Counted from the stretch's first letter, positions 34,182-45,295 are shown. The stretch is DNA of 64,000 nt from an uncultured Verrucomicrobiales bacterium (GCA_937905985.1 CALCWC010000088.1:37381-101380); one strand, 5' to 3'. Numbers and translations: made by a program. The notes: generated by a model from the letters alone, not told the origin.

Positions 34182-35768
34182 ATGGCAGACCGCACTCAGC
34201 AGGATCCCGTCCGCATGGAAAAAATCGTCAGCCTTTGCAAGCGCAAGGGGTTCATCTTTCAGTCAGCAGAAATCTACGGCGGCCTGAACGGCTGCTGGGA
34301 CTACGGTCCCCTGGGCGCAGAGCTCAAGCGCAACCTCAAGGACTACTGGTGGCGCGTGAACGTGCAGGAGCGCCCGGACATTGTGGGCATGGATGGTGCC
34401 ATCCTCACGCACAACTCCGTGCTGACGGCATCCGGCCACGTGAACGGCTTCACGGACCCGCTGTGCGATTGCCTTCTGAGCAAGGAGCGCCTGCGCGCAG
34501 ACCAGATACCGGCGCAGAGCGGCGTGGCATACTGGTGGAAGGGTGCCGCCAAGAAGGACGGCAGCTGGAGCACCGCCAAGGAATTCTCCATGCTGGTGCC
34601 GGACACCGATGAAAAGAACGCCAAGGTTGCCCGCAAGGGAGCGCTGCAGTACTACAGCCAGATTGCAGGCAAGGGTGTGCAGCCCGGCGACCTGGAACTG
34701 CAGGAGGAACGCACGGAAACCGTGACGGATTCCGTGCGCTACAACCCGGCCAACGGCTCGCTGGTGACGGAGGCGCGCTCCTTCAACCTGATGTTCAAGA
34801 CCACCATCGGCGCAACATCGGACGAAAACGACCCGTCCAGCATCGGCTGGCTGCGCCCGGAGACCGCGCAGAGCATCTTCTGCCAGTACAAGAACATCCT
34901 GGATTCCTCCCGCATGAAGATACCGTTCGGCATCGCGCAGATTGGCAAATCCTTCCGCAACGAAATCAACCCGCGCAACTTCACCTTCCGCTCCCGCGAG
35001 TTCGAGCAGATGGAGATTGAATACTTCTGCCGCGAGGAAGACGGATTCCGCCTGACCGACGAGTGGCTGGAGCGCTGCCTCACCTTCTACGAGAACATCG
35101 GCATCCCCCGCGAGAAAATCAACGTGCTGGACGTGCCGGAGGAGGAGCGCGCCTTCTACTCCAAGAAGACGTACGACCTGGAATATCTGTTCCCGTTCGG
35201 CCTGCAGGAACTGCAAGGCGTGGCCTACCGCACCTGCTACGACCTGACGCGCCACCAGGAGGGCTCCGGCAAGCCCATGGAATACTTCGACGAGACGACG
35301 CGCGAAAAGTTCATTCCGCACGTGGTGGAGCCCTCCGCCGGGTGCGACCGCACCGTGCTGGCCGTGCTTTGCGAGGCCTACGACGAGGAGGAGCTGGGTA
35401 CCGACGGCAAGAGCGATATCCGCATCGTGATGCGCTTCCATCCGCGCATGGCTCCCATCAAGGCCGCCATCTTCCCCCTGCTCAAGAAGAACGAGGAACA
35501 GGTGCGCATCGCCCATGAAATTGAGGAGACCCTGCGCCCGTACATGAACGTGTTCTACGACGAGGGCGGGGCTGTGGGCCGCCGCTACCGCCGCCAGGAC
35601 GAGGTGGGCACCCCCTTCTGCATCACCGTGGACTTCGAGACGCTGGGCGAGGAAGGCTCCGATCCCGCGCTCAAGGACACCGTCACCATCCGCCACCGCG
35701 ATTCCATGGAGCAGGAGCGCGTGCCGGTGAAGGACATCCTGCACTGGCTGCTCAAGCGCATCCACTAA
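34182..35768 (+). CDS. glyS: Glycyl-tRNA synthetase, single-chain class II
   Basis: A 528-residue alpha2-type enzyme. Class II motifs are clear: motif 1 near FIFQSAEIYGGLNGCWDYGP, motif 2 FGIAQIGKSFRNEINPRNFTFRSREFEQME, and motif 3 followed by a C-terminal anticodon-binding domain. This is the eukaryotic/archaeal/Gram-positive-like form rather than the alpha-beta GlyQ/GlyS of most Gram-negatives. The start is fixed by a promoter 10 bp upstream. Confidence 0.95.
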   Translation: MADRTQQDPVRMEKIVSLCKRKGFIFQSAEIYGGLNGCWDYGPLGAELKRNLKDYWWRVNVQERPDIVGMDGAILTHNSVLTASGHVNGFTDPLCDCLLSKERLRADQIPAQSGVAYWWKGAAKKDGSWSTAKEFSMLVPDTDEKNAKVARKGALQYYSQIAGKGVQPGDLELQEERTETVTDSVRYNPANGSLVTEARSFNLMFKTTIGATSDENDPSSIGWLRPETAQSIFCQYKNILDSSRMKIPFGIAQIGKSFRNEINPRNFTFRSREFEQMEIEYFCREEDGFRLTDEWLERCLTFYENIGIPREKINVLDVPEEERAFYSKKTYDLEYLFPFGLQELQGVAYRTCYDLTRHQEGSGKPMEYFDETTREKFIPHVVEPSAGCDRTVLAVLCEAYDEEELGTDGKSDIRIVMRFHPRMAPIKAAIFPLLKKNEEQVRIAHEIEETLRPYMNVFYDEGGAVGRRYRRQDEVGTPFCITVDFETLGEEGSDPALKDTVTIRHRDSMEQERVPVKDILHWLLKRIH

Positions 35769-35789
35769 GGGGAAACCGCGTTTTTTTCC

Positions 35790-35820
35790 ACGCCCATCCG
35801 GCCAACCGTCGGATGGGCGT
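35790..35820. terminator. Stem-loop between glyS and bioD
   Basis: Perfect 11-bp stem ACGCCCATCCG / CGGATGGGCGT with a 9-base loop in the convergent gap. It lacks a clear T-run on either strand. Confidence 0.6.
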
Positions 35821-35833
35821 CATGATTTAGCAG

Positions 35834-36463
35834 TTAGAGCAGGTTTGAATCAATATCATCCTGCCCGGCAATAAGCTGGGCGAGAACGGGCACTCCAGAG
35901 CAGCGCTCAATGAGGCCGGCGTTGGTCACGCAGGCGGTATCCCATTCATCGGAAGTGCTGTTGAGGACGACACCGCGGCAGTTGACGCGCGCCAGACGCA
36001 TGGCGTTGACGGCCATGGCAGCCTGCCCCACCGCGCCGAGGCGGTTGGCGACCACCAAGATGACGGGCAGCTGCAGCCGCACCGCCAAATCACCCACGAT
36101 AACGCCGGGTGCCAGCGGCGTGCTCCAGCTTCCGCAGGAGTCCACCAGCAGAGGGCTGCCCTGCTCCGCCATGGCGCGGCAGGATTGTTCCAGCTCGTCC
36201 AGAGAAAGGGTCCTGCCCTCCAGCTCGGCCGCCATGAGCGGAGCCGCCACCGTGCGCAGGTGGACGGGATTCACCAGGTCCAGCGGCTGAGCGGGTGCGC
36301 CCATGGCATCCCGCAGCAGTCGGGCGTCCCTGCGGTCGCCGCAGCTCACGGGCATGCAGCCCACGGCCGGCACGCCGCGTGCGCGGAAATCACGCAGCAG
36401 GGCGGCGCACACATGCGTCTTGCCGCAGCCGGAATCCGTACCCGCTATGAAAAACCCTTGCAT
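35834..36463 (-). CDS. Dethiobiotin synthetase-like protein with lost active-site lysine
   Basis: A 209-residue P-loop protein with the BioD start GTDSGCGKT (Lys15) and the overall fold. BioD forms the ureido ring of dethiobiotin. Its essential Lys37 (in YKPVxSG) is Met37 here (CMPVSCG), and the VEGAGG motif is VDSCGS. It may be inactive, changed in substrate, or a divergent BioD. It follows disA/cdaR-like genes in an apparent operon. birA is 4.6 kb away; no other bio gene is in the window. Confidence 0.7.
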   Translation of the reverse strand: MQGFFIAGTDSGCGKTHVCAALLRDFRARGVPAVGCMPVSCGDRRDARLLRDAMGAPAQPLDLVNPVHLRTVAAPLMAAELEGRTLSLDELEQSCRAMAEQGSPLLVDSCGSWSTPLAPGVIVGDLAVRLQLPVILVVANRLGAVGQAAMAVNAMRLARVNCRGVVLNSTSDEWDTACVTNAGLIERCSGVPVLAQLIAGQDDIDSNLL

Positions 36464-36469
36464 GGCAGT

Positions 36470-36637
36470 TTACTCCGGCTGGCTGGTGAGCACTTCGTCG
36501 ATTTCCCACACAGGCGTCTCCTCCTGCTGCACTATACGATTGACCAAAAGCCACACCAAGGAGGCCACCACCAGGCAGACCAGCTTGGGCTTCCAGTTGT
36601 CAATGAACAATTTACGCAGGGTTTTAGTCGTTTGCAT
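36470..36637 (-). CDS. CdaR/YbbR-like membrane-anchor mini-protein
   Basis: A 55-residue protein with one membrane helix (LVCLVVASLVWLLVN) preceded by RKLFIDNWKPK and a short acidic tail. The N-terminus resembles that of CdaR (YbbR), the partner of the c-di-AMP cyclase CdaA, but the YbbR domains are absent. It overlaps the disA gene by 14 bases and precedes bioD, as cdaR does in Firmicutes operons. It is likely a truncated or minimal regulator. Confidence 0.65.
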   Translation of the reverse strand: MQTTKTLRKLFIDNWKPKLVCLVVASLVWLLVNRIVQQEETPVWEIDEVLTSQPE

Positions 36638-37391
36638 GGGCGTTCGTGTTGAGAAGTTTGTTCAGGCGGTCCTTCAGCAGGTCTTCCGAGAGGTCACGCA
36701 TGATGGCGTTGCCGACGGCGAGCGACACGCACCCCGTTTCCTCCGAAACGATGACAACGACGGCGTCCGAGGACTCAGCGATGCCGATGCCGGCGCGGTG
36801 GCGCAGCCCCATGGAGCGGTCCTTCAGCTCACGGTTGGACACCGGCAGGATGGCCGCGGCGCACACAATGCGTTCGTCGTTCACAATCACCGCCCCATCG
36901 TGCAACAGGGTCTTGGGGAAGAAAATGGTGCCAATGAGCTCGCGGGAGTACAGGGCATCCACCTTGGTGGCGTTTTGCGCGACCTCCTGAAGCTTGTTGT
37001 TGCGACAAATGCAGATGAGGGCGCCGAAGCGTTTGCTGGCGAGGTATTGGACGGACTCCACCACCTTGTCAACAAACCCCTCCTTCTCCTCGCGCTGTTT
37101 GAAAATGGGGCGGATGAGGCGCTTGGAGCCGAATTTGGCGAGAGCGCTGCGGATTTCCGGCTGGAAGATGACCACCAGGAAAAGGCCGGGGCTGAGGATG
37201 AGCGTGGCCAATTTCTGCAGCACATGGGCCTCCGTCAGCTCCAACACGGCAAAACACACCACCACCAACGCCAAGAGGCCCGCCAAGATGGCTCCGGCGC
37301 GCGCCCCCCTCAGAAGGCGGTACATCTGGTATATCACCACCCAGAGCACCGCAATCTCAAAACAGGCCCTGAGGATTTCCACTAAGCTCAT
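36624..37391 (-). CDS. cdaA: Diadenylate cyclase CdaA/DacA type
   Basis: A 255-residue protein with three N-terminal membrane helices (about 8-28, 33-52, 59-78) and a DAC domain containing LLHDGAVIV (DGA) and GLRHRAGIGIAE (RHR). These are the two conserved ATP-binding motifs of the enzymes that make c-di-AMP. The start at 37391 follows a TATAAT box 6 bp upstream. It is divergent from the LptF/G permease gene. Confidence 0.95.
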   Translation of the reverse strand: MSLVEILRACFEIAVLWVVIYQMYRLLRGARAGAILAGLLALVVVCFAVLELTEAHVLQKLATLILSPGLFLVVIFQPEIRSALAKFGSKRLIRPIFKQREEKEGFVDKVVESVQYLASKRFGALICICRNNKLQEVAQNATKVDALYSRELIGTIFFPKTLLHDGAVIVNDERIVCAAAILPVSNRELKDRSMGLRHRAGIGIAESSDAVVVIVSEETGCVSLAVGNAIMRDLSEDLLKDRLNKLLNTNAHAND

Positions 37392-37397
37392 GCCCAC

Positions 37398-37425
37398 ATT
37401 ATACCCGACGCCGCGCGGTTGGCAA
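37398..37425 (-). promoter_or_regulatory. cdaA promoter
   Basis: Minus strand TTGCCA (37425-37420), 16-bp spacer, TATAAT (37403-37398), 6 bp to the ATG at 37391. Confidence 0.65.
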
Positions 37426-37433
37426 GATAAGAA

Positions 37434-37462
37434 TTGCAAGAGCGGCGCGCCTCTGGTAGAAT
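37434..37462 (+). promoter_or_regulatory. Promoter of the LptF/G gene
   Basis: TTGCAA (37434-37439), 17-bp spacer, TAGAAT (37457-37462), 30 bp to the ATG at 37493. Its -35 box is 8 bp from that of cdaA. Confidence 0.6.
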
Positions 37463-37492
37463 TGGCCGAGGGGTTTACACCCTTCTCTGCGC

Positions 37493-38728
37493 ATGAAGAC
37501 GCTCGACCGCTACATCCTCCGCCAGCTTATCGGCATTACCTTTCTTGGAGTGCTGTCGCTGACGCTGCTGATGCTGCTGGGGCAGCTCTTCAAAGAGCTG
37601 CACACCCTTCTGGTGGAAAGCGGGGCGCCGCCGAGCATTGTGCTGGATTTCATCTGCCAGGTGGTGCCGTTCTCGCTGACATTCACGGTACCGTGGGGCT
37701 TCCTGACGGCGGTGCTGCTGGTGTACGGGCGCTTGGCCGCGGACAACGAGCTGACATCCATGCGCATGGCGGGGCTGAGCCTGTGGCGCCTTAGCGCGCC
37801 TGCCATAGGCATGGGTATTGTGCTCTCCGCGCTGTGCTATTACATCAACATTGACGTGGCGCCCAAGGGCAAGCAGGCCATGAGCGAGCTGGTGATGCAC
37901 GCCGCTGCGGACAACCCCCGCAATCTGCTGCGCTCCAGCCAAAGCGCCACCAAGCTGGACAAGGTACAGCTGTACATAGAGCGGCGGGAGGGAGACGATC
38001 TGCAGGGGCTGCACCTCTACCCGCTTGGAAACAACGATGAAATCGCCGCAAATAGCGGGGACTTCGATGCCATCCACGCAGAAAGCGCAACCATCGGCGA
38101 ATTCGACCTCGCCCTGCGCCAACTGCACCTCACCCTGCACAACGCCACCATCGAATTCAGCAAGGGGGCGGAAACCAATCTGCCCGTCATCGGCAGCATG
38201 CCCCTGCAAATCCACATCCCCATCCGCACGCACCGCAAGCTCAAGCCCAACCGCTTCACCAACGCGGAAATTGCCGTGGAGCTGGAACACAAGGAGCTGG
38301 TGGACGCGCTGGACATACCCTCCTTTCAACGCTATGAGAAGGCCGCGGTGGCCGCACCCGCCTTCCCCTGCGCCGACAAGCTGTGGGCAGAGGCCCGCCG
38401 CGATGCGGAATACTACGCCTCCAGCATGGACCGCAAGGTCTACCTCTCTTTCAAGACGGAGGGCGTGAAGCGCGCCTCTTTCGCCTGTGCCTGCATCGTC
38501 TTCTCGCTCATCGGCGTTCCCCTGGCCATCACGGCGCGGCGGCGCGACACCTCCACGGGCTTTGCGCTGGGCATCCTGGTGGCGGCGGTGTATTTCATGG
38601 CGCTGGTGTTCTGCGATTTGTCGCGCAAAAGCGGGGGAATAGCCCCCTATATCCTGCTGTGGCTGCCCAACGTGCTGTGTGCGGGTTTTGCGCTGTGGCA
38701 GCACCAAAAGGCCAAATTCCGCGGATAG
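37493..38728 (+). CDS. LptF/LptG family LPS export permease
   Basis: A 411-residue protein of the YjgP/YjgQ family: N-terminal LDRYILRQL, three membrane helices, a beta-rich periplasmic domain (about 130-310) and three C-terminal helices. It belongs to the LptB2FG transporter that extracts LPS. I cannot tell LptF from LptG by eye. It is followed by ileS, which has its own promoter. Confidence 0.9.
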   Translation: MKTLDRYILRQLIGITFLGVLSLTLLMLLGQLFKELHTLLVESGAPPSIVLDFICQVVPFSLTFTVPWGFLTAVLLVYGRLAADNELTSMRMAGLSLWRLSAPAIGMGIVLSALCYYINIDVAPKGKQAMSELVMHAAADNPRNLLRSSQSATKLDKVQLYIERREGDDLQGLHLYPLGNNDEIAANSGDFDAIHAESATIGEFDLALRQLHLTLHNATIEFSKGAETNLPVIGSMPLQIHIPIRTHRKLKPNRFTNAEIAVELEHKELVDALDIPSFQRYEKAAVAAPAFPCADKLWAEARRDAEYYASSMDRKVYLSFKTEGVKRASFACACIVFSLIGVPLAITARRRDTSTGFALGILVAAVYFMALVFCDLSRKSGGIAPYILLWLPNVLCAGFALWQHQKAKFRG

Positions 38729-38752
38729 GCGGCGGCGCAGCGCATGTTTAGG

Positions 38753-38781
38753 TTGACAAACAAGGCGGCGGAGCGTATAGT
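38753..38781 (+). promoter_or_regulatory. ileS promoter
   Basis: TTGACA (38753-38758), 17-bp spacer, TATAGT (38776-38781), 9 bp to the ATG at 38791. Confidence 0.75.
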
Positions 38782-38790
38782 TCGCGCGCT

Positions 38791-41511
<2,721 letters not shown>

Positions 41512-41530
41512 CGCACCCACGCATCACCCA

Positions 41531-41569
41531 CCGAGCCGTCCGCCACCCCCGGCGGGCGGCTCGGTTTTT
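41531..41569 (+). terminator. ileS terminator
   Basis: 14-bp near-perfect stem (CCGAGCCGTCCGCC with one G-T pair) and 6-base loop, followed by five T, 20 bases after the ileS stop. Confidence 0.9.
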
Positions 41570-41580
41570 ATATAACATGT

Positions 41581-43131
41581 TCAATGCTCCTGGAGCCAGG
41601 CGAGGAATGCGGTGGCCCAGGGTTTGGAGATGCCGGGGAGGGCGGCGAGTTCCTCCGGGGTGCGGGTGCGGAGGTTGGGAATGGTGTGGAAGCGGGCGAG
41701 GAGGAGTTCCTTGCGGCGCGGGGTCATGGAGGGGTAGGCGTCCAGCTTGCTCTCGCGCACGCGCTTGCGTACCAAGAGCTCGTTGTAGTTGTTGGCGAAG
41801 CGGTGGGCTTCGTCGCGCAGGCGCTGCAGGAGGCGCAGCGCGCCGGAATCCCTCTCCAGCACCAGAGGGTCGTCCCGGTCGGGAAAAAACACTTCCTCGT
41901 CGCGCTTGGCCAGGCCCACCACGGGCATGCTCTGCAGGCCGATTTCCGCCAACACGTCCATGGCGACGGAAAGCTGGCCCTTGCCGCCGTCCACCACCAC
42001 CAAATCCGGCACGGTGATGGGGGCCTTGCCCTCCGCGCGCAGCTCCATGAGCCAGGCATAGGTGTCCGCGCCCTCCGGTTTCTGGAAGGCATCGCTGCTC
42101 TCATTGACGATACGGGAGTAGCGGCGGCGCACCACCTCCAGCATGGAGGCAAAGTCGTTCTGGCCGTCGACGCCGCGGATGCGGTATCGGCGGTAGGCGG
42201 CGTTGTCGGGCTTGCCGTCGGTGAATCTCACCATGGAAGCGACGATGTGGTTGCCGGAGAGGTTGGAGATATCGAAGCACTCCATGATGGCGGGCGGGCG
42301 GGGCATGCCGAGGGCGTGCGCCAGCTCCGCGAGGTCGCGCTCGGGGTTGACAGTTCCGGGCAGCTCGGCATCCCGCCGCGTGAAGCGGCGCGCGGGTTCC
42401 AGGGTTTTGAGGATATTCTCCCGCACATCCCGCAAGCGGGCGGCGCGCTCGAATTCCAAGGCCTCGGCAGCGGCGTTCATCTCATCGGTGAGGGCATCGA
42501 TGTGTTCCTTGCGGGAACGGCCCTCCAGCAGGCCGAGCGCGGCCTCGAAATTGGCGCGGTACTCCTCTGCGGAGATGCGGCCCACGCACGGCGCGGAGCA
42601 GTGGCGTATCACGTCGTCGTGGCAATGGCGGTAGGTTTCCGCATCCGGCATGCGGCAGGTGCAGGTGCGCAGGCGGAAGCGGTGGTTCAGCCACTCCACC
42701 GTCTCCTTCAGCGCGGTGGAATGCACAAACGGGCCGATGTAGCGCGCCCCGTCGTCCTTCCGCAAACGCACCAGCGAGAAGCGCGGCAGCTCCTCCCCGC
42801 GCGGCGCGCGCAGCAGGAAATAGCGTTTGTCGTCCCGCAGCTGCACGTTGTAGTGGGGGCGGTACTCCTTAATGAGCTTCTGCTCCAGGATGAGGGATTC
42901 CTGCTCGTTGCGGACCTCATAGTAGTCGAAGTCCTCAATGGCGGCGATAAGGGCACGGGTCTTTCCGTTTTCCAGGGTGGCGCGGGAGGGGGAGAAGTAG
43001 TTGGCGAGGCGGCGGTGGAGATCCTTGGCCTTGCCCACGTAAATCACGCCGCCGCCCGCGCCCTTCATGAGGTACACGCCGGGGCGGTGCGGGGTCACTC
43101 GCCACTTGGCCTTGAGGTTCACCTTCGCCAT
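41581..43131 (-). CDS. uvrC: Excinuclease ABC subunit C
   Basis: A 516-residue nuclease that makes both cuts in nucleotide-excision repair. It has an N-terminal GIY-YIG domain (PGVYLMKGAGGGVIYVGKAKDL), an UVR motif (LEFERAARLRD), an RNase H-like UvrC domain (MECFDISNLSG) and a C-terminal helix-hairpin-helix end. It is about 90 residues shorter than E. coli UvrC. The start at 43131 is fixed by a promoter 6 bp upstream; an upstream extension would cross it. It converges with ileS. Confidence 0.94.
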   Translation of the reverse strand: MAKVNLKAKWRVTPHRPGVYLMKGAGGGVIYVGKAKDLHRRLANYFSPSRATLENGKTRALIAAIEDFDYYEVRNEQESLILEQKLIKEYRPHYNVQLRDDKRYFLLRAPRGEELPRFSLVRLRKDDGARYIGPFVHSTALKETVEWLNHRFRLRTCTCRMPDAETYRHCHDDVIRHCSAPCVGRISAEEYRANFEAALGLLEGRSRKEHIDALTDEMNAAAEALEFERAARLRDVRENILKTLEPARRFTRRDAELPGTVNPERDLAELAHALGMPRPPAIMECFDISNLSGNHIVASMVRFTDGKPDNAAYRRYRIRGVDGQNDFASMLEVVRRRYSRIVNESSDAFQKPEGADTYAWLMELRAEGKAPITVPDLVVVDGGKGQLSVAMDVLAEIGLQSMPVVGLAKRDEEVFFPDRDDPLVLERDSGALRLLQRLRDEAHRFANNYNELLVRKRVRESKLDAYPSMTPRRKELLLARFHTIPNLRTRTPEELAALPGISKPWATAFLAWLQEH

Positions 43132-43137
43132 GCCCCC

Positions 43138-43166
43138 AGCATAGCATGAAGCCCGCCCCGTTTCAA
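43138..43166 (-). promoter_or_regulatory. uvrC promoter
   Basis: Minus strand TTGAAA (43166-43161), 17-bp spacer, TATGCT (43143-43138), 6 bp to the ATG at 43131. Confidence 0.5.
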
Positions 43167-43207
43167 CGGGATATTCCGCTAGCGCGCAAACGCCCTGCAC
43201 TATCTGC

Positions 43208-43236
43208 TTGCATCGCGCCCCGCCATGTGGTATCAT
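43208..43236 (+). promoter_or_regulatory. Promoter of the SDR-like gene
   Basis: TTGCAT (43208-43213), 17-bp spacer, TATCAT (43231-43236), 15 bp to the ATG at 43252. An ATG at 43237 abuts the -10 box and is not the start. Confidence 0.55.
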
Positions 43237-43251
43237 ATGCCCCATAGGGTT

Positions 43252-44058
43252 ATGAGCAACGAAACCGCATTCCTCGGCGCCAGCACCGTCTTCGGCAAAT
43301 ACTGGACCAGCCACAGCAACACCTTTTTCGATTATCTCATCGACAAGGACAACTTCAAGCTGACCTTCGGCAAGAGCTTCCGCATGATGGTCTACCTGGA
43401 TTCCGCCATAGCCAACGGCCCCGTGGCCACCCGAAAGAACGTGGAGGGCGACACCCGCGCCACCAAGTATCTCATCAACCACCTGGCCGACATCAAGCCG
43501 GAGTTCACCGTCTTTGTGACCACCTGCGACATGCTGGAGCCCACGGCCAACGAGAACACGCCCACCATCAAGCAGAGCGACGACCCGTACGTGCAGAACC
43601 GCATCGATATGTACGAGGCCGTGAACCGCCAGTACGGGCGCGTGCTCAACGTGCACCTGACGGAGATAGCCAGCCAGGTGATGCCGGAGTTCAGCGAGCT
43701 GCTCTCCACCATCAAAAATCCGCCCAAGGGGACCAAGAAGTTGCCTTTCGCGCCCAACGAGTACCACCAGTTCTACCATGCGGACCGCTTGATGAAAGAC
43801 GTGGAACGCTGCATCCCGCTGGGGATTCCGTCCATCATACCCGCCGCGCCGCCGCTGACCACCACCGAGGTGGTGCAGGCCCTGGCACCCAACCTGGTGA
43901 AGCGCCTGCGCGAGCCGCAGGAGGGCGATCCCTATGGCTCCAACCGCACATCCATCCATTCCTTCCAATGGCTGGATCCCAAGGACGGCTATCAGGTGAG
44001 CAAGAGCGACCAGTTGGCACTACTGGACTTCTTCTTCGGCCCGAACGCCTTCATGTAA
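43252..44058 (+). CDS. Degenerate SDR / sugar nucleotide reductase-like protein
   Basis: A 268-residue protein. FLGASTVFGKYW at the start looks like a worn dinucleotide-binding loop, and NVEGDTRATKYLINHL ... FTVFVTTCDML and NRIDMYEAVNRQYGRVLNVHLTEI resemble extended SDR (epimerase/dehydratase) segments. The usual YxxxK catalytic pair is not clear. Similar stand-alone proteins occur in polysaccharide loci. It is followed 10 bases later by a GtrA family gene, which supports a surface-glycan setting. Function unknown. Confidence 0.55.
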   Translation: MSNETAFLGASTVFGKYWTSHSNTFFDYLIDKDNFKLTFGKSFRMMVYLDSAIANGPVATRKNVEGDTRATKYLINHLADIKPEFTVFVTTCDMLEPTANENTPTIKQSDDPYVQNRIDMYEAVNRQYGRVLNVHLTEIASQVMPEFSELLSTIKNPPKGTKKLPFAPNEYHQFYHADRLMKDVERCIPLGIPSIIPAAPPLTTTEVVQALAPNLVKRLREPQEGDPYGSNRTSIHSFQWLDPKDGYQVSKSDQLALLDFFFGPNAFM

Positions 44059-44068
44059 GCGTACGGCC

Positions 44069-44557
44069 ATGGCAGACCTCAACAAAATGGGCGGGCAGTT
44101 TGCCCGGTTCTTCGTGGTGGGCATAGCGGCCACGCTGGTGCATCTGGTGGTGTATATTGCGCTCAACCACCTGTTCGGGCTGAGCGAAGAGAACAAGCTC
44201 GCCCTCACCGTAACCTACTCCATCGGCTACATCGTCAGCTTCATCGGCAACTACATTCTCTCGCTCAAATGGACCTTCCGAACCGAGGGCAACGTGAAGA
44301 AGGGCCTGGGGTTCGCGTTCAGCCACGCCGTGAACTACGGCATGCACATCGGCCTGTTGAACCTGTTCCTGTACCTGGGCGTGGGAGGTCTGATGGTGCG
44401 TTGCCTGCAGGCGGTGGTGCCGTGGCTGGTGGAGATGTTCCCGATTCTGGGACACGGGGAGGACATTGTACCGTTTGCGGTGTATGTGATAGTGGTGCCC
44501 GTGAACTTCCTGCTGGTGCGGTTCTTTTTGACGCACGGGGATGAGAAAAAGGCTTGA
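44069..44557 (+). CDS. GtrA family membrane protein
   Basis: A 162-residue protein with four membrane helices and GtrA features (FFVVGIAATLVHLVVY, FIGNYILSLKWTF). GtrA proteins are thought to flip or assist transfer of undecaprenyl-linked sugars. It lies 10 bases after the SDR-like gene; its stop codon overlaps the efp -35 box. Confidence 0.85.
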   Translation: MADLNKMGGQFARFFVVGIAATLVHLVVYIALNHLFGLSEENKLALTVTYSIGYIVSFIGNYILSLKWTFRTEGNVKKGLGFAFSHAVNYGMHIGLLNLFLYLGVGGLMVRCLQAVVPWLVEMFPILGHGEDIVPFAVYVIVVPVNFLLVRFFLTHGDEKKA

Positions 44558-44582
44558 CTATTGGAACGGGCTTTGCTACCCT
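44554..44582 (+). promoter_or_regulatory. efp promoter
   Basis: TTGACT (44554-44559), 17-bp spacer, TACCCT (44577-44582), 10 bp to the ATG at 44593; the -35 box includes the gtrA stop codon. Confidence 0.5.
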
Positions 44583-44592
44583 GCGGCGCGTT

Positions 44593-45162
44593 ATGGCAAA
44601 AGTACCTGTTATTCAACTTCGCAAAGGCCACGCCGTCAACTATAACGGCGACATCTGCGTGGTCCGTGAAAGCCAGCTGAAAACTCCCCCCCGCATGGCT
44701 TCCTACGTGCAGATGACCATCCGCAGCATCGCCAGCGGCAAGGACTACAACCTGCGCCTCACCTCCAACGACTTCCTGGAGGGCGTGATGCTTACCCGCC
44801 AGGAGATGGAATTCTCCTACGTGGACGGCATGGGCTACCACTTCCTCCACCCGGAGACCTTTGAAGACGTTTGCGTGAGCGAGGACATCGTGGAACCCGT
44901 CAAGCTCTACCTCATCGAGGGCAACAGCTACGTGCTCCTCTTCACGGACGAGATCGTGTGCTCCATCGAGCTTCCCGCCGCCATCACCATGGAAGTGGCC
45001 GAGGCCCCCGAGGGCGTGAAGGGCAACTCCGCCAACAACGTGTACAAGAGCGCCACCATGACCACCGGCCTGGTGGTTCAGGTGCCCCTGTTCATCTCCG
45101 CCGGGCAGAAGATTTCCGTCAAGACGGAAGACGGCTCCTACCTGGGCCGCGTGAACAACTAA
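44593..45162 (+). CDS. efp: Elongation factor P with Arg at the loop tip
   Basis: A 189-residue EF-P/EF5A-family protein with three beta-barrel domains. It helps ribosomes through polyproline. The tip of the N-terminal loop, Lys34 in E. coli (KPGKGQA), reads KTPPRMAS here, with Arg34 at the tip. Arg-type EF-Ps are normally rhamnosylated by EarP; no earP is nearby in the window. Length and order of domains are normal. Confidence 0.9.
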   Translation: MAKVPVIQLRKGHAVNYNGDICVVRESQLKTPPRMASYVQMTIRSIASGKDYNLRLTSNDFLEGVMLTRQEMEFSYVDGMGYHFLHPETFEDVCVSEDIVEPVKLYLIEGNSYVLLFTDEIVCSIELPAAITMEVAEAPEGVKGNSANNVYKSATMTTGLVVQVPLFISAGQKISVKTEDGSYLGRVNN

Positions 45163-45183
45163 GCCCCGCGCACAGCATTTCCA

Positions 45184-45214
45184 AACGCCCGGCCCCGCAT
45201 GGCCGGGCGTTTTT
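45184..45214 (+). terminator. efp terminator
   Basis: Perfect 11-bp stem AACGCCCGGCC / GGCCGGGCGTT with a 6-base loop, followed by T-run, 21 bases after the stop. Confidence 0.9.
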
Positions 45215-45295
45215 CGCATCAGCCTACAAACAGGCTGACAGGCACCATTTGCAAAAAAAAATCATTTTTTCGTTTTTCGTTCAGCATTTTCTCGC

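Noticed and set aside
41584..43149. 521-codon plus-strand frame opposite uvrC
   Set aside because: Lacks motifs, and UvrC on the other strand is certain.
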